A stretch of DNA of 64,000 nucleotides from Endozoicomonas sp965196975 (GTDB taxonomy: Bacteria > Pseudomonadota > Gammaproteobacteria > Pseudomonadales > Endozoicomonadaceae): NCBI RefSeq assembly GCF_965196975.1, contig NZ_OZ239981.1, forward strand, positions 5,332,001-5,396,000. Reading direction: 5' to 3'. The first letter of the stretch is position 1; every line of letters starts with the position of its first letter. The notes below the pieces were generated by a model, which was given only the letters and a program-made list of their open reading frames with translations, had not been told where the DNA came from and did not search any database. Both the position numbers and the translations under genes were made by a program. Below, one piece after another: positions 1 to 8,182 of the stretch.

Positions 1-1160
1 GGCTATTTGAATCACCCAATAAAGAACCTATCGTCGTTAATCAGCAGAAGTGGAACTACAAAGGAAAGGTTCTTAAGCACTATGAAACCTTATACGGTCG
101 TATACCTTTGGAGCGCTCCGTATATCAGGGTGTCAGAGGTGGCAGTACTCTGGCAGCACTTGATCTTCGTGCCGGTATTATTGGTTCAGCTACCCCCAAA
201 TTTGCCAAGTCTATCGCCTGGAAATACAGCCAGATGCCAGCGCCTGCGGTAAAAGAAGATTTTGAGACCAACCATCAAAGGACGCTTTCAAATTCTTATA
301 TCAAGCATTTATCGGACAGAGTAGGTGCATTAATTGAAGACCAGCAAGACACTCACTACCACCTTCCTCCACTAAAAGAGCCTGTTGAAACAATAGCCAT
401 TGGTCTGGATGGAACCTGCATGCTGCTTTGTGAAGAAGGCTGGAGGGAAGCCATGTGTGGGACATTGAGCCTATATTCTGCAGATGGAGACAGGCTCCAC
501 ACGATATATACAGCCAGTTCGCCAGAGTATGGTAAACAAAGCTTTATGAGCAAGCTCGACGAGGAGATTGCAGATCTAAAACGACTCTACCCAAATGCCA
601 CATACATCGGGGTAGCTGACGGGGCTAGAGAAAACTGGAGTTATTTGAAACAACATACCTCTGGGCAGATACTCGATTTTTATCATGCATCTGAATATTT
701 AGCTGGAGCAGCGGAAGCACTGTTTCCAACCAGTAAGGCGAAGCGACACCAGTGGCTTGAAGACAGGCTACATAGTTTGAAAAACAAGCGTGGAGCAGCC
801 AAAAAAATCCTTCAGGAAATTGAATCAGCCGAGCTCCCGAAAAAGACAATCGCACTGACAGAGAAGCGCTACAAAGCTGTGAGCTATTTTACAAACAATC
901 ACCAGTTAATGAATTATCATCAGGCGCTTAAACGCCATTGGCCAATAGGTTCAGGAGTTACTGAAGCGGCTTGTAAGACTCTGGTAAAGCAACGATTATG
1001 TGGTTCTGGAATGAGGTGGAAAGCAACAGGAGCGGAAGTGCTTTTGACAACAAGAGCACTGATCCAGAGTAAGGGGCGCTGGGAACAACTTTGGTCTGAG
1101 TTCATGACTGGAAAGGTTGAAGCTAACCTATGAGTCAGTTATCAAATTGAGAGAGCACCC
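1..1160 (+). mobile_element. ISKra4-family insertion sequence, 3' part (5' end outside window)
   Basis: The window opens inside a transposase frame of ISKra4 type, so the left end of the element is missing. The right boundary is tentative. About 14 bp ending near 1160 (TTGAGAGAGCACCC) looks like a terminal repeat lying just behind the transposase stop, but the matching left end cannot be seen. The next recognised gene, mutM, is not disturbed. Confidence 0.55.
3..1133 (+). CDS. ISKra4-family transposase (5'-truncated by window edge)
   Basis: The frame is open from base 3, well upstream of the first ATG at 108, so this is the C-terminal part of a longer protein. The upstream codons spell a typical ISKra4 stretch (YETLYGRIPLERSVYQ). 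Visible DDE-type residues are the Asp in IGVADGARENW, the Asp in ILDFYHASEYL and the Glu in GSGVTEAACKTLVKQRL. The C-terminal GSGMRWK motif is characteristic of the family. It presumably catalyses transposition of its own element. No frameshift or internal stop is seen in this part, so the copy could be intact. That depends on sequence before the window. Confidence 0.85.
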   Translation, partial: LFESPNKEPIVVNQQKWNYKGKVLKHYETLYGRIPLERSVYQGVRGGSTLAALDLRAGIIGSATPKFAKSIAWKYSQMPAPAVKEDFETNHQRTLSNSYIKHLSDRVGALIEDQQDTHYHLPPLKEPVETIAIGLDGTCMLLCEEGWREAMCGTLSLYSADGDRLHTIYTASSPEYGKQSFMSKLDEEIADLKRLYPNATYIGVADGARENWSYLKQHTSGQILDFYHASEYLAGAAEALFPTSKAKRHQWLEDRLHSLKNKRGAAKKILQEIESAELPKKTIALTEKRYKAVSYFTNNHQLMNYHQALKRHWPIGSGVTEAACKTLVKQRLCGSGMRWKATGAEVLLTTRALIQSKGRWEQLWSEFMTGKVEANL

Positions 1161-1378
1161 ATTACAGTGACTCTTTTTATCGAATGTTTCGCTATTACCT
1201 GTTGTCTTGTGCCGGAGGGTTCCGGGCCAGAGATCTGCAGCTCTGGCAGATCCTGTTCAGCCCTCATGGTGTATCCGGTGGTATAAGAGTTCCCCGTTAG
1301 GCTAAGCGTATAGCAACAAAGCTTTGTGCCCTGTGTCTTCGTAGAGATGGAATACAATTACTGTTGGGCTTGTGTTCA

Positions 1379-2194
1379 TCACCGCTGACAGTGAGGGCAA
1401 TAACAACTGCTCCGGTTCCCCAGTTTTATTTCCTTAATGGTCTTGCCGCATGTGATGCAGGACTGTCCTGTACGGCCATAAACGGCCAGTTCCTGTTTAA
1501 AGTAACCGGGTTTGCCATCACCCCCGACAAAGTCACGCAAGGTAGTACCGCCTTGTTCAATGGCTTTGGCCAGCGTCTCTTTTATGGCTTCAACCAGCCG
1601 CTCATAACGGTTAAGTGAGATTTTTCCACAGGCCCGGTCAGGCCTTATCCCGGCTTTGAACAACGCTTCACTGGCATAAATGTTACCGACACCAACCACC
1701 ACTTTATTGTCCATAATAAATGTCTTTACTGACTGACTTTTGCCTCGAGACATTTGAAAAAGCCGCTGAGCCGTAAACTCACTGTCCAGAGGCTCAGGTC
1801 CCAGATTCTTTAGAAGTTTATGCTCGTGGAGAGGGCGTTCAGACCAGAGAACAGCACCAAAGCGACGAGGGTCTGTGTACCTCAATCGTTGGCCATCTGT
1901 CAGAAGAATATCAATATGGTCGTGTTTTTCCGGCGGTATCTCGTTTTTTAATACTCTCAGGCTACCGGACATCCCCAGGTGCATAATGAGATGACCAGAA
2001 CCGGTATCCAGCAGCAGGTATTTGGCTCTTCTTTTTACCTGTGTAATGGTTTTACCACTCAGGATTTGATTGATATTTTCAGGCACCGGCCAGCGGAGCC
2101 TGGGTTCACGGACAATGATTTCCGCAATGGTATGACCTTCAATATGAGGCTCAATGCCCCGCCGGGTCGTTTCAACTTCTGGTAGTTCCGGCAT
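1379..2194 (-). CDS. mutM: Formamidopyrimidine-DNA glycosylase (Fpg/MutM)
   Basis: Bifunctional base-excision repair enzyme that removes oxidised purines such as 8-oxoguanine and nicks the abasic site. The 271-residue length is standard. The mature N-terminus PELPEVETTRRG carries the catalytic Pro2 and Glu3, and a conserved Lys lies in the KYLLLDTG segment near residue 60. The C-terminus is a complete Cys4 zinc finger with spacing CX2CX16CX2C (CITC...CPHC). The start codon overlaps the 3' end of the upstream GNAT gene by 23 bp, so the two are probably cotranscribed. A hairpin downstream at 1226-1247 (7-bp stem GCCAGAG/CTCTGGC) may help end transcription, but it has no T-tract. Confidence 0.96.
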   Translation of the reverse strand: MPELPEVETTRRGIEPHIEGHTIAEIIVREPRLRWPVPENINQILSGKTITQVKRRAKYLLLDTGSGHLIMHLGMSGSLRVLKNEIPPEKHDHIDILLTDGQRLRYTDPRRFGAVLWSERPLHEHKLLKNLGPEPLDSEFTAQRLFQMSRGKSQSVKTFIMDNKVVVGVGNIYASEALFKAGIRPDRACGKISLNRYERLVEAIKETLAKAIEQGGTTLRDFVGGDGKPGYFKQELAVYGRTGQSCITCGKTIKEIKLGNRSSCYCPHCQR

Positions 2195-2849
2195 GGTTGT
2201 CTGCTCCGTTCATACGCTCAAACTGCTGTCTGGTGATGCCGTAGAGTAGCCGATCATCAAATCCGCTTTCAGTTTTATAATACGCACACTGGCAGCCTTC
2301 CTGAATCATGCCGATCTTTTCCATGGTTTTATAGGAGCCGGTATTGGAACGATAACAGTCTGCTGTCACCTTATGTGCTCCCATTTCCCTGAACGCCAGC
2401 GAAAGAAGAAAACGGCCGCTGCTGCTGGCTAACCCTTTCCCCCAGGCATGTTCAGAAAACTGGTAACCGACTTCATAGTTACCCTGAAGAAACATGACCG
2501 GATGTAATCCACACATCCCCATGTAACGACCAGAAGTATCACGGATAATGGCCGTCGGGCCTTCGGGTACCTCGCCTCTGTTAATTGATTCTCTGGTGCC
2601 ATCAATGATGGGGTCAAAATAGCCTCGGTATAGCTCTTCCGAGGCAGGGGCAAAGAATAAATATTCAGTCACCTTTGGATTTTCCAGCATCTCAAGGATG
2701 TCAGGAAAGTCACTGCTCTTGATCAGAGAAATGGTAAAACCGTCAGTGAGTGTGACGGCATTGCCGCGCTTAAATGAACTGAATGAAGACATCTTTGGCT
2801 CAGTTGAATTTGGAAATGGCCTCACAGTACACGGACTGACCATTTGCAC
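2172..2849 (-). CDS. GNAT-family N-acetyltransferase (RimJ/Acetyltransf_3 type)
   Basis: Acetyl-CoA-dependent N-acetyltransferase of unknown substrate. The family call rests on the overall RimJ-like pattern: MGMCGLHPV (beta4), the acetyl-CoA loop region GYQFSEHAWGKGLASSSGRF, and the late HKVTADCYRSNTGSYKTMEKIGM segment typical of ribosomal-protein and antibiotic acetyltransferases. Two starts are possible. The one given (225 aa) has AAAAGG about 9 nt upstream. An internal ATG at 2792 gives 206 aa beginning MSSFSSFKRGN, which fits the family's usual N-terminus better. The gene overlaps mutM by 23 bp and is divergent from the MATE gene. Confidence 0.82.
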   Translation of the reverse strand: MQMVSPCTVRPFPNSTEPKMSSFSSFKRGNAVTLTDGFTISLIKSSDFPDILEMLENPKVTEYLFFAPASEELYRGYFDPIIDGTRESINRGEVPEGPTAIIRDTSGRYMGMCGLHPVMFLQGNYEVGYQFSEHAWGKGLASSSGRFLLSLAFREMGAHKVTADCYRSNTGSYKTMEKIGMIQEGCQCAYYKTESGFDDRLLYGITRQQFERMNGADNHAGTTRS

Positions 2850-2996
2850 AAGCCTTTTCTGATCAGTTTTTTATAGGGATAAACACCGCGCATTATTTCG
2901 AAATATCCAATCCAATCATTTTTTGATTCATTGATAGAATATAAAACCCTTCGCCCCGGGTCTGTCTGGCGTTGGGAGTCTATCCTGTGAGCAAAA

Positions 2997-4394
2997 ATGA
3001 GAACAAATCTTTCAGCCTTTGCCCGCTATCGTGGCGAACTTCGTGAATTACTTTATCTGGCTGGGCCTATTATGGGGGCTCAGTTGGCAACCACTGGTAT
3101 GACATTTGTCGACACCAGTATGGCCGGACAATATTCAGCTATGGATCTTGCGGCCATTGCCCTGGGCTCAAGTATCTGGATGCCGGTCTACCTGTTAATC
3201 CGTGGTATTTTAATGGCCATTACACCAACGGTTGCCCACCTGTATGGTGCACGTCAGACCGGTGAAATTGGTGGTCAGGTACGTCAGGGGCTGTGGATTG
3301 CTCTACTAATGAGTCTTCTGGCCCTTGGTTTTATTTACAAATCCGATGCTGTACTTCAATGGTTGCAAGTTGAGCCTGAGATGGCTGCCAAAACGCTCGA
3401 GTATCTAAAAGCACTGGCCTGGGGTATTCCTGCGATCTGTTTGTTCCAGGCGCTTACCTGCTACTGCGAAGGAATGGGGAAAACCAAGCCCAGTATGGTA
3501 TTCAGTTTCATTGCGCTGGCCCTGAATATTCCGCTGAACTATGTACTGATTTATGGAAAGTTCGGGTTCCCTGAGCTTGGCGGTGTTGGTTGCGGTTATG
3601 CGACAGCCGTTTGTTTCTGGGTCATGTTCCTGATGATGGCGGGTTACACCATGCTGGGTCAGCAGCATCGTAAGATTGGTTTGTTTGACCATTGGGACTT
3701 GCCCAGCCTGAGCATTATTTCCAGTCAGCTAAAGCTGGGGGTGCCTATTGGTCTGGCCATCTTCTTTGAAGCCAGTATTTTCTCGGTGGTGGCACTGCTG
3801 ATTGGTAAATTAGGTGCAATCGTGGTGGCGGGGCATCAGATTGCCCTTAACTTTACCTCACTGGCCTTTATGGTGCCGATGAGCCTGGCGATGGGGCTGA
3901 CCATTCGTGTCGGGCAGGCATTGGGGGCTGGTAAAACCGAGCAGGCTGCATACTCAAGCTATGCGGGCATTGCAACGACGCTGGTCAGCGCAACAGTGAG
4001 TGCTTCCGTCATGTTGTTCCTGCCAGGTGTGGTGACCTCGATCTATACACAGAATTCAGAGGTCGCCATTCTGGCTGCCCAGCTTTTGGTTTATGCGGCA
4101 CTGTTCCAATATGCTGATGGTATACAGATCGCAGCGAACGGTGCATTGCGTGGCTATAAAGACACCCGTGTGCCTATGGCAATGATCCTGTTCGCCTGCT
4201 GGGGAGTGGCATTACCTTTAGGCTATATCCTGGGGCTGACCGACTGGATTGTTGAGCCAATGGGGCCTCATGGCTTATGGATTGGTCTGGTGACTGCTTT
4301 GACCATAGGCGCTTTCCTTTTGACCCTGCGTCTGCGTGCCATCATTCGCCGGAATCGGATGCTGGCCTCTGAAATCGTGCCGATGCCCGCCTGA
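2997..4394 (+). CDS. norM: MATE-family multidrug efflux protein (NorM-like)
   Basis: Inner-membrane antiporter of the MATE family, expected to export cationic drugs or metabolites in exchange for Na+ or H+. The 465 residues contain about twelve hydrophobic segments arranged as two similar halves. Typical family stretches are LAGPIMGAQLATTGMTFVDT near the N-terminus, ANGALRGYKDTRVPM in the second half, and GHQIALNFTSLAFMVPMSLA in TM8. The ATG at 2997 is used because an overlapping GTG at 2987 leads into a frame that closes quickly. A GGGAG lies unusually far upstream (about 18 nt). The gene stands alone, followed by a hairpin at 4423-4451. Substrate cannot be inferred. Confidence 0.92.
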   Translation: MRTNLSAFARYRGELRELLYLAGPIMGAQLATTGMTFVDTSMAGQYSAMDLAAIALGSSIWMPVYLLIRGILMAITPTVAHLYGARQTGEIGGQVRQGLWIALLMSLLALGFIYKSDAVLQWLQVEPEMAAKTLEYLKALAWGIPAICLFQALTCYCEGMGKTKPSMVFSFIALALNIPLNYVLIYGKFGFPELGGVGCGYATAVCFWVMFLMMAGYTMLGQQHRKIGLFDHWDLPSLSIISSQLKLGVPIGLAIFFEASIFSVVALLIGKLGAIVVAGHQIALNFTSLAFMVPMSLAMGLTIRVGQALGAGKTEQAAYSSYAGIATTLVSATVSASVMLFLPGVVTSIYTQNSEVAILAAQLLVYAALFQYADGIQIAANGALRGYKDTRVPMAMILFACWGVALPLGYILGLTDWIVEPMGPHGLWIGLVTALTIGAFLLTLRLRAIIRRNRMLASEIVPMPA

Positions 4395-4422
4395 CCCTGA
4401 GATCAGGTGTCTATTGTGAGAG

Positions 4423-4451
4423 AGGGCTGCGCTCTTCTATAATGCAGCCCT
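4423..4451 (+). terminator. Stem-loop after MATE gene
   Basis: Perfect 8-bp stem AGGGCTGC/GCAGCCCT with a 13-nt loop, 29 bp past the norM stop and followed by TTCC. The T-tract is poor, so termination efficiency is uncertain. Confidence 0.5.
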
Positions 4452-4466
4452 TTCCTGAAATCTGTA

Positions 4467-4734
4467 TTAGGTTCTGTTGACATAAGGTTCCAAACTCAGT
4501 GGTTCGTAAAGCCGTATTCCACAAGGCGAGCTGGTGAAGGTGTAGTGGTTCTACATCAAACCAGTTCAACGAAGCTGGAAGACGGCTTTACGAGCCACCC
4601 TTTGGGCTCAAGCCAGAATGCCTCTGCCGTTGTTGCAACGACTTGAAAGACGGCGAGTATTCCTGCGTCTTTGCGCCTAGTCAGAAGCATTCTGGCTTGA
4701 GCTGAGAAAGGAAACTTATGTCAACAGAACCTAA
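4467..4734. repeat. MITE-like non-coding element with nested inverted repeats
   Basis: A 268-bp block with perfect 20-bp terminal inverted repeats, TTAGGTTCTGTTGACATAAG and its reverse complement. The similarity extends with mismatches to about 34 bp (both ends continue to CTCAG). Two further inverted pairs lie inside. One is 4499-4515 with 4582-4598 (17 bp, one mismatch); the other is 4607-4621 with 4687-4701 (15 bp, perfect). There is no open frame of note. If the real tips are GG...CC, the flanking TA on both sides would be a target duplication as in IS630 or some IS5 groups. It is most likely a non-autonomous transposon derivative; a structured RNA is the alternative. It sits between norM and trpS, 62 bp before the trpS start. 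Confidence 0.8.
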
Positions 4735-4796
4735 AGGAAATTCCTTTCTGGTCTGCGTTTCAGGCCAGGTTACATCGTCGCTGTGCGAGTGAACTC

Positions 4797-5807
4797 ATGA
4801 GTAAAACGAAAGTACTGACAGGTATTACGACAACTGGAACACCACACCTGGGTAACTACGTGGGGGCTATCAAGCCTGCGATTGAGGAAAGCTGGCGTGA
4901 CGATATTGCTTCGTACTATTTTCTGGCTGACTATCACGCCTTGATCAAAGGTCGTGACCCTAAGCGCATCCACCAGTCTACGCTGGAGATTGCGGCTACC
5001 TGGCTGGCACTGGGTCTGGATACAGATCGTGTGACCTTCTATCGTCAGTCAGACATTCCGGAAATTGCCGAGCTGAACTGGATTCTTGGCTGTATGACCG
5101 CCAAAGGCCTGATGAACCGTGCTCATGCTTATAAGGCAGCGGTTCAGGCCAATGAAGAAGCCGGTGAGCAGGATCCGGACAAGGGGGTGACGATGGGACT
5201 CTTCTGCTATCCGGTGCTGATGGCGGCAGATATTCTCATGTTCAATGCCCATAAAGTGCCGGTGGGGCGTGATCAGGTTCAGCATATTGAGATGGCCCGG
5301 GATATTGCTGGACGCATGAATCACCATTACAAGACCCGGTTTGCTTTGCCTGAGGCGGTTGTTGGTGAAAGCACTGCAGTTCTTAACGGTCTTGATGGTC
5401 GTAAGATGAGCAAGAGCTACGATAATACGATTCCGCTTTTTGTGCCTGAAAAGAAACTGCTCAAGCTGATTCGCAAGATCAAAACCAACTCATTGGAGCC
5501 GGGTGAACCAAAAGATCCGGATACCTGTACTCTTTTCCAGATCTACTCTGCATTTGCCGATGCCACTCAGATTGAGGTGAAACGTCAGCAATATGCCGAT
5601 GGTGCTGGTTGGGGAGATCTGAAAAATGAGCTGTTTGAGTTCTTGAATGAGCGCTTGAAAGATCCGCGTGAACGTTACAATGCATTGATCGAAGATCCGG
5701 CATTTATCGAAAAAGAGCTGCTTAAAGGGGCTGAAAAGGCCCGGGCTGAAGCCGCACCTTTCCTGACGTCTATTCGTCAAGCCGTAGGCCTCAAGCCGCT
5801 CGCATAA
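4797..5807 (+). CDS. trpS: Tryptophan--tRNA ligase
   Basis: Class Ic aminoacyl-tRNA synthetase that charges tRNA-Trp with tryptophan in the cytoplasm. At 336 residues it matches the usual bacterial TrpS length. The HIGH-type signature appears as TGTPHLGNYVGA near residues 13-24 and the KMSKS loop is exact at residues 203-207 (GRKMSKSYDN). The tryptophan-pocket region with YPVLMAADILMF is intact. The MITE-like element ends 62 bp before the ATG, so the native promoter may have been displaced or supplied by it. The lipoprotein gene follows 86 bp downstream behind a hairpin. Confidence 0.97.
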   Translation: MSKTKVLTGITTTGTPHLGNYVGAIKPAIEESWRDDIASYYFLADYHALIKGRDPKRIHQSTLEIAATWLALGLDTDRVTFYRQSDIPEIAELNWILGCMTAKGLMNRAHAYKAAVQANEEAGEQDPDKGVTMGLFCYPVLMAADILMFNAHKVPVGRDQVQHIEMARDIAGRMNHHYKTRFALPEAVVGESTAVLNGLDGRKMSKSYDNTIPLFVPEKKLLKLIRKIKTNSLEPGEPKDPDTCTLFQIYSAFADATQIEVKRQQYADGAGWGDLKNELFEFLNERLKDPRERYNALIEDPAFIEKELLKGAEKARAEAAPFLTSIRQAVGLKPLA

Positions 5808-5830
5808 AATTCTGCAGTCGCCTTTAAGTT

Positions 5831-5852
5831 CGGCTTTCCTTTGGGAAAGCCG
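5831..5852 (+). terminator. Hairpin after trpS
   Basis: Perfect 9-bp stem CGGCTTTCC/GGAAAGCCG with a TTTG loop, 23 bp after the trpS stop. No T-run follows, so it may be an mRNA-stabilising hairpin or a weak terminator. Confidence 0.45.
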
Positions 5853-5893
5853 ACAATAATAATGATAGGCATCATCGCTCGACTGGATACCCC

Positions 5894-6283
5894 ATGAACA
5901 CATCAAAGTTAGTTGCCATTCTGCTGAGTGCGCTCGTGCTGTCGGCCTGTAGCCATCTGGATGGTCTCCTTAAAGACAAGGTTCAGCAAAAGGTGGAATT
6001 TGATTTGACCCGCCTGGATGCCGATGGTCTGTATGGCCCAGCTGATGGCAAACGGTCCCTGAGTTATGAGTTCTGTATTCCTGCACATGTGAATACCGCA
6101 CGGCAGGTGATGTCCATTGACCCAACCGCAATTGTCTACAAAGAATCCCCTGGACGTTTACAGTGTGGTAAGGAACAGTATCTGGTGGTTGGTGATACAT
6201 ATCAGGCCAATTACCTAGTGACCCTGAAAAAGCTGGTTGAACTGCAGTATGTCACCCGGATTCAAGAGGCATTTTTTGAGTAA
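5894..6283 (+). CDS. Small putative lipoprotein, unknown function
   Basis: 129-residue protein with a clear lipoprotein signal peptide: positive N-terminus (MNTSK), hydrophobic core LVAILLSALVL and lipobox LSAC with Cys19 as the predicted lipidated residue. Residue 20 is Ser, not Asp, so an outer-membrane destination is more likely than inner-membrane retention. The mature part (about 110 aa) has two further Cys (YEFCIP and LQCGKEQY) that could form a disulfide. I do not recognise a domain. It is followed 30 bp later by the DUF454 membrane protein gene, so the two may form an operon. Confidence 0.75.
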   Translation: MNTSKLVAILLSALVLSACSHLDGLLKDKVQQKVEFDLTRLDADGLYGPADGKRSLSYEFCIPAHVNTARQVMSIDPTAIVYKESPGRLQCGKEQYLVVGDTYQANYLVTLKKLVELQYVTRIQEAFFE

Positions 6284-6313
6284 ACATAACCGAAGAATCA
6301 GCTATCGATAAGA

Positions 6314-6751
6314 ATGAACCCAAGAGATAAAGCTCCGGCCCCTCAATCATCAGGCGTTCTGATACGTAACCCAGTGGTTCGATGGGTCTTTAAAGCCTGT
6401 GCCCTGCTTTGTGTTGTACTGGGATTTATCGGTGTTTTCCTGCCGCTGTTGCCCACTACGCCCTTTCTGTTGCTGGCGGCGTTTTTCAGTTTACGGTCAT
6501 CTCCAGCCATTCACTCCTGGCTATTGAATCACCAGGTGCTGGGTCCCCCTTTGCGCCAGTATCTTGATGAACGCAGTATTTCCAGAAAGGTTTATATCCG
6601 CGCGGTTGCTTTTCTCTGGCTGACCATGAGCATCTCAATCTGGATTGTAAAATTGGTATGGGTTAAATACTTGCTTGTGGCTATAGCTGTCAGCGTGACG
6701 ATGTATCTGACAAGGTTGCAGAGAAGGGGGGCCAGAGAGCACTCCTCCTGA
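6314..6751 (+). CDS. DUF454 (YbaN-like) inner-membrane protein
   Basis: 145-residue membrane protein of the YbaN/DUF454 family; molecular function unknown. The signature is the N-terminal block GFIGVFLPLLPTTPFLLLAA followed by FFSLRSSPAIHSWLLNH. Two closely spaced hydrophobic stretches near residues 29-56 and two more near 95-130 suggest a small polytopic protein. It is 30 bp downstream of the lipoprotein gene on the same strand and is followed by the promoter and TPP riboswitch of the next transcription unit. Confidence 0.85.
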   Translation: MNPRDKAPAPQSSGVLIRNPVVRWVFKACALLCVVLGFIGVFLPLLPTTPFLLLAAFFSLRSSPAIHSWLLNHQVLGPPLRQYLDERSISRKVYIRAVAFLWLTMSISIWIVKLVWVKYLLVAIAVSVTMYLTRLQRRGAREHSS

Positions 6752-6754
6752 CGG

Positions 6755-6783
6755 CTGGCAGAAGGCAAAAAGCACTCTATAAT
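6755..6783 (+). promoter_or_regulatory. Candidate sigma-70 promoter of the thi5 unit
   Basis: CTGGCA (6755-6760), exactly 17 nt, then consensus TATAAT (6778-6783). Start of transcription would be near 6790, about 50 nt before the TPP aptamer. Confidence 0.65.
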
Positions 6784-6838
6784 TTTGCGTTAAGGTCTGC
6801 CTGACTCATTACTTATTAATGGTTTCTGGTGGACTCCA

Positions 6839-6930
6839 GTGGCGCAGGGTGCCTGTTTGATCAGTAAGCTTTCAGGCTGAGATTATACCTGTTGAACCTG
6901 AACCGGTTAGTACCGGCGTAGGAACTGCCA
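6839..6930 (+). promoter_or_regulatory. TPP riboswitch (THI element) upstream of thi5
   Basis: Contains the conserved TPP aptamer blocks in order: CAGGGTGCC, GGCTGAGA, then TGAACCTGAACCGGTTAGTA and CCGGCGTAGGAA. The closing helix uses TGGC near 6840 and GCCA at 6927-6930. About 140 nt separate the aptamer from the thi5 ATG. A GAGAGG/CCTCT hairpin downstream (about 6962-6979) could be part of the expression platform, but the mechanism is not clear. High TPP is expected to switch the gene off. Confidence 0.93.
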
Positions 6931-7071
6931 TAAAGCTACCGCTTATTCTATAGACATTCTGGAGAGGTGCTTTGCCTCTACGTTATGTTCACAGCATAGG
7001 TGGTGCTGTCCTCTTCGGGCCTTTATGCGTCACGTTATTCGATGACTTCTATCTGTCGTGAGGATTAACGC

Positions 7072-8037
7072 ATGACTGCAACGCCTCGGCTTTCCATGCT
7101 TCTCAACTGGTATGCCAACCCCTATCACACCCCTGTTTTTATGGCTCACCATCTGGGTTTTTATAAAGAAGAAGGGCTTGCTCCCGCCATTATGGAAACC
7201 ACTGATCCTTCAGATGTAACCGACTTGATCGGTCAGAACAAAGTGGATATTGCATTGAAAGCGATGATTCATACTTATGCGGCCAGAGCCAAGGGCTATA
7301 AGGTTGTTTCTGTGGGCACGCTGTTTCATGAGCCCCCAACGGGCCTTATTTTTCTAAAGTCCAGTGGCATTAAGGGGTTTGATGATATCCGGGGAAAAAG
7401 AATCGGCTATATCGGTCGGTTTGGAAAAATCATCATTGATGACCTGGCCCGTAGGGCAAATATAGAGCCTGATGCCTATGAAACGGTTCGTGTTGGTATG
7501 AATATTACCGATGCCATTATTCAGAATAAGGTGGATGCTGGCATGGGGATTGGCTGCTTTCAACAGGTGGAGCTGGAGCAGGTCAGTGGCCAGGAGACGG
7601 GCATGTTGCGGGTGGATGAACTTGCCGGACTCGGGTGTTGCTGCTTCTGTTCAATTCTTTTCCTGGTGAATGAGGCCTACCTGGAGAACAACCAGGAGAA
7701 TGTGAGACGGTTTATTAGAGCGACTCTAAGAGGGACTCAGTGGACGCTCGAAAATCCCGAAAAAGCGTATGAGCTACTTTGTGAGCAGATTCCGAGATTG
7801 AGAACGGATACCTTCAGGAAAATTTATATCAGTTGCCTTCCCTATTTCTCCCGTGACCTGATTAATGTGGACAGAGATTGGGAGAAAGTTGGTCTTTACG
7901 CTCAGCAGCTTGGTATTACGGATGAAACCATGGATTGCCACAGCTGTTATACCAATGAATTTTTACCTGACCGTCCTCACTCTACTTTTGAGCCTTTGGA
8001 TGGGGCTTACATTTCTGAGCAGCTTAAAGCCTCATAG
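7072..8037 (+). CDS. Thi5-type HMP-P synthase (NMT1/THI5-like), eukaryote-type thiamine pyrimidine enzyme
   Basis: 321-residue protein of the NMT1/THI5 fold. It resembles yeast Thi5 rather than the periplasmic pyrimidine-binding ThiY: there is no signal peptide and all Thi5 hallmarks are present. The LKAMIHT segment carries Lys63 and His67, equivalent to yeast Lys62 (PLP site) and His66 (the histidine consumed as substrate). The iron-associated CCCFC motif is exact at residues 189-193. The segments TDPSDVTDLIG and GYIGRFGKIIIDDL also follow the yeast enzyme closely. In yeast the protein makes HMP-P from PLP and its own active-site His, a single-turnover reaction; a Legionella homologue has been characterised. 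Start is ATG with GAGG 8 nt upstream. Control by the TPP riboswitch supports a thiamine role. A periplasmic-binding ThiY-like role is the less likely alternative. Confidence 0.88.
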   Translation: MTATPRLSMLLNWYANPYHTPVFMAHHLGFYKEEGLAPAIMETTDPSDVTDLIGQNKVDIALKAMIHTYAARAKGYKVVSVGTLFHEPPTGLIFLKSSGIKGFDDIRGKRIGYIGRFGKIIIDDLARRANIEPDAYETVRVGMNITDAIIQNKVDAGMGIGCFQQVELEQVSGQETGMLRVDELAGLGCCCFCSILFLVNEAYLENNQENVRRFIRATLRGTQWTLENPEKAYELLCEQIPRLRTDTFRKIYISCLPYFSRDLINVDRDWEKVGLYAQQLGITDETMDCHSCYTNEFLPDRPHSTFEPLDGAYISEQLKAS

Positions 8038-8072
8038 AGCAATTAAACTTATAACGAGTTTCAAGTAAATAG

Positions 8073-8094
8073 AAGTCTGGTTCTGTCCAGACTT
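8073..8094 (+). terminator. Hairpin after thi5
   Basis: 8-bp perfect stem AAGTCTGG/CCAGACTT with loop TTCTGT, 36 bp after the thi5 stop. The T-tract is weak. It separates thi5 from rbsK, suggesting rbsK is not mainly driven by the riboswitch promoter. Confidence 0.5.
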
Positions 8095-8182
8095 CCTGAT
8101 CCTGTTTTATAAAACCACCTGGCTCAAACGACATTTGAATTACACTTTACGCATTGTTAGCCTGATTTTCACCGGTGGTGAT

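Noticed and set aside
1142..1357. 71-codon minus-strand frame between the ISKra4 transposase and mutM
   Set aside because: No ribosome site, no domain, and it overlaps the probable IS end and a hairpin.
2987..2989. GTG at 2987 with well-spaced GGGAG as the MATE gene start
   Set aside because: It is out of frame with the MATE protein and its frame closes after a few codons.
7072..8037. Reading the riboswitch-controlled gene as the periplasmic HMP-precursor binding protein ThiY
   Set aside because: No signal peptide, no ABC transporter genes alongside, and the Thi5-specific His and CCCFC motif are present.
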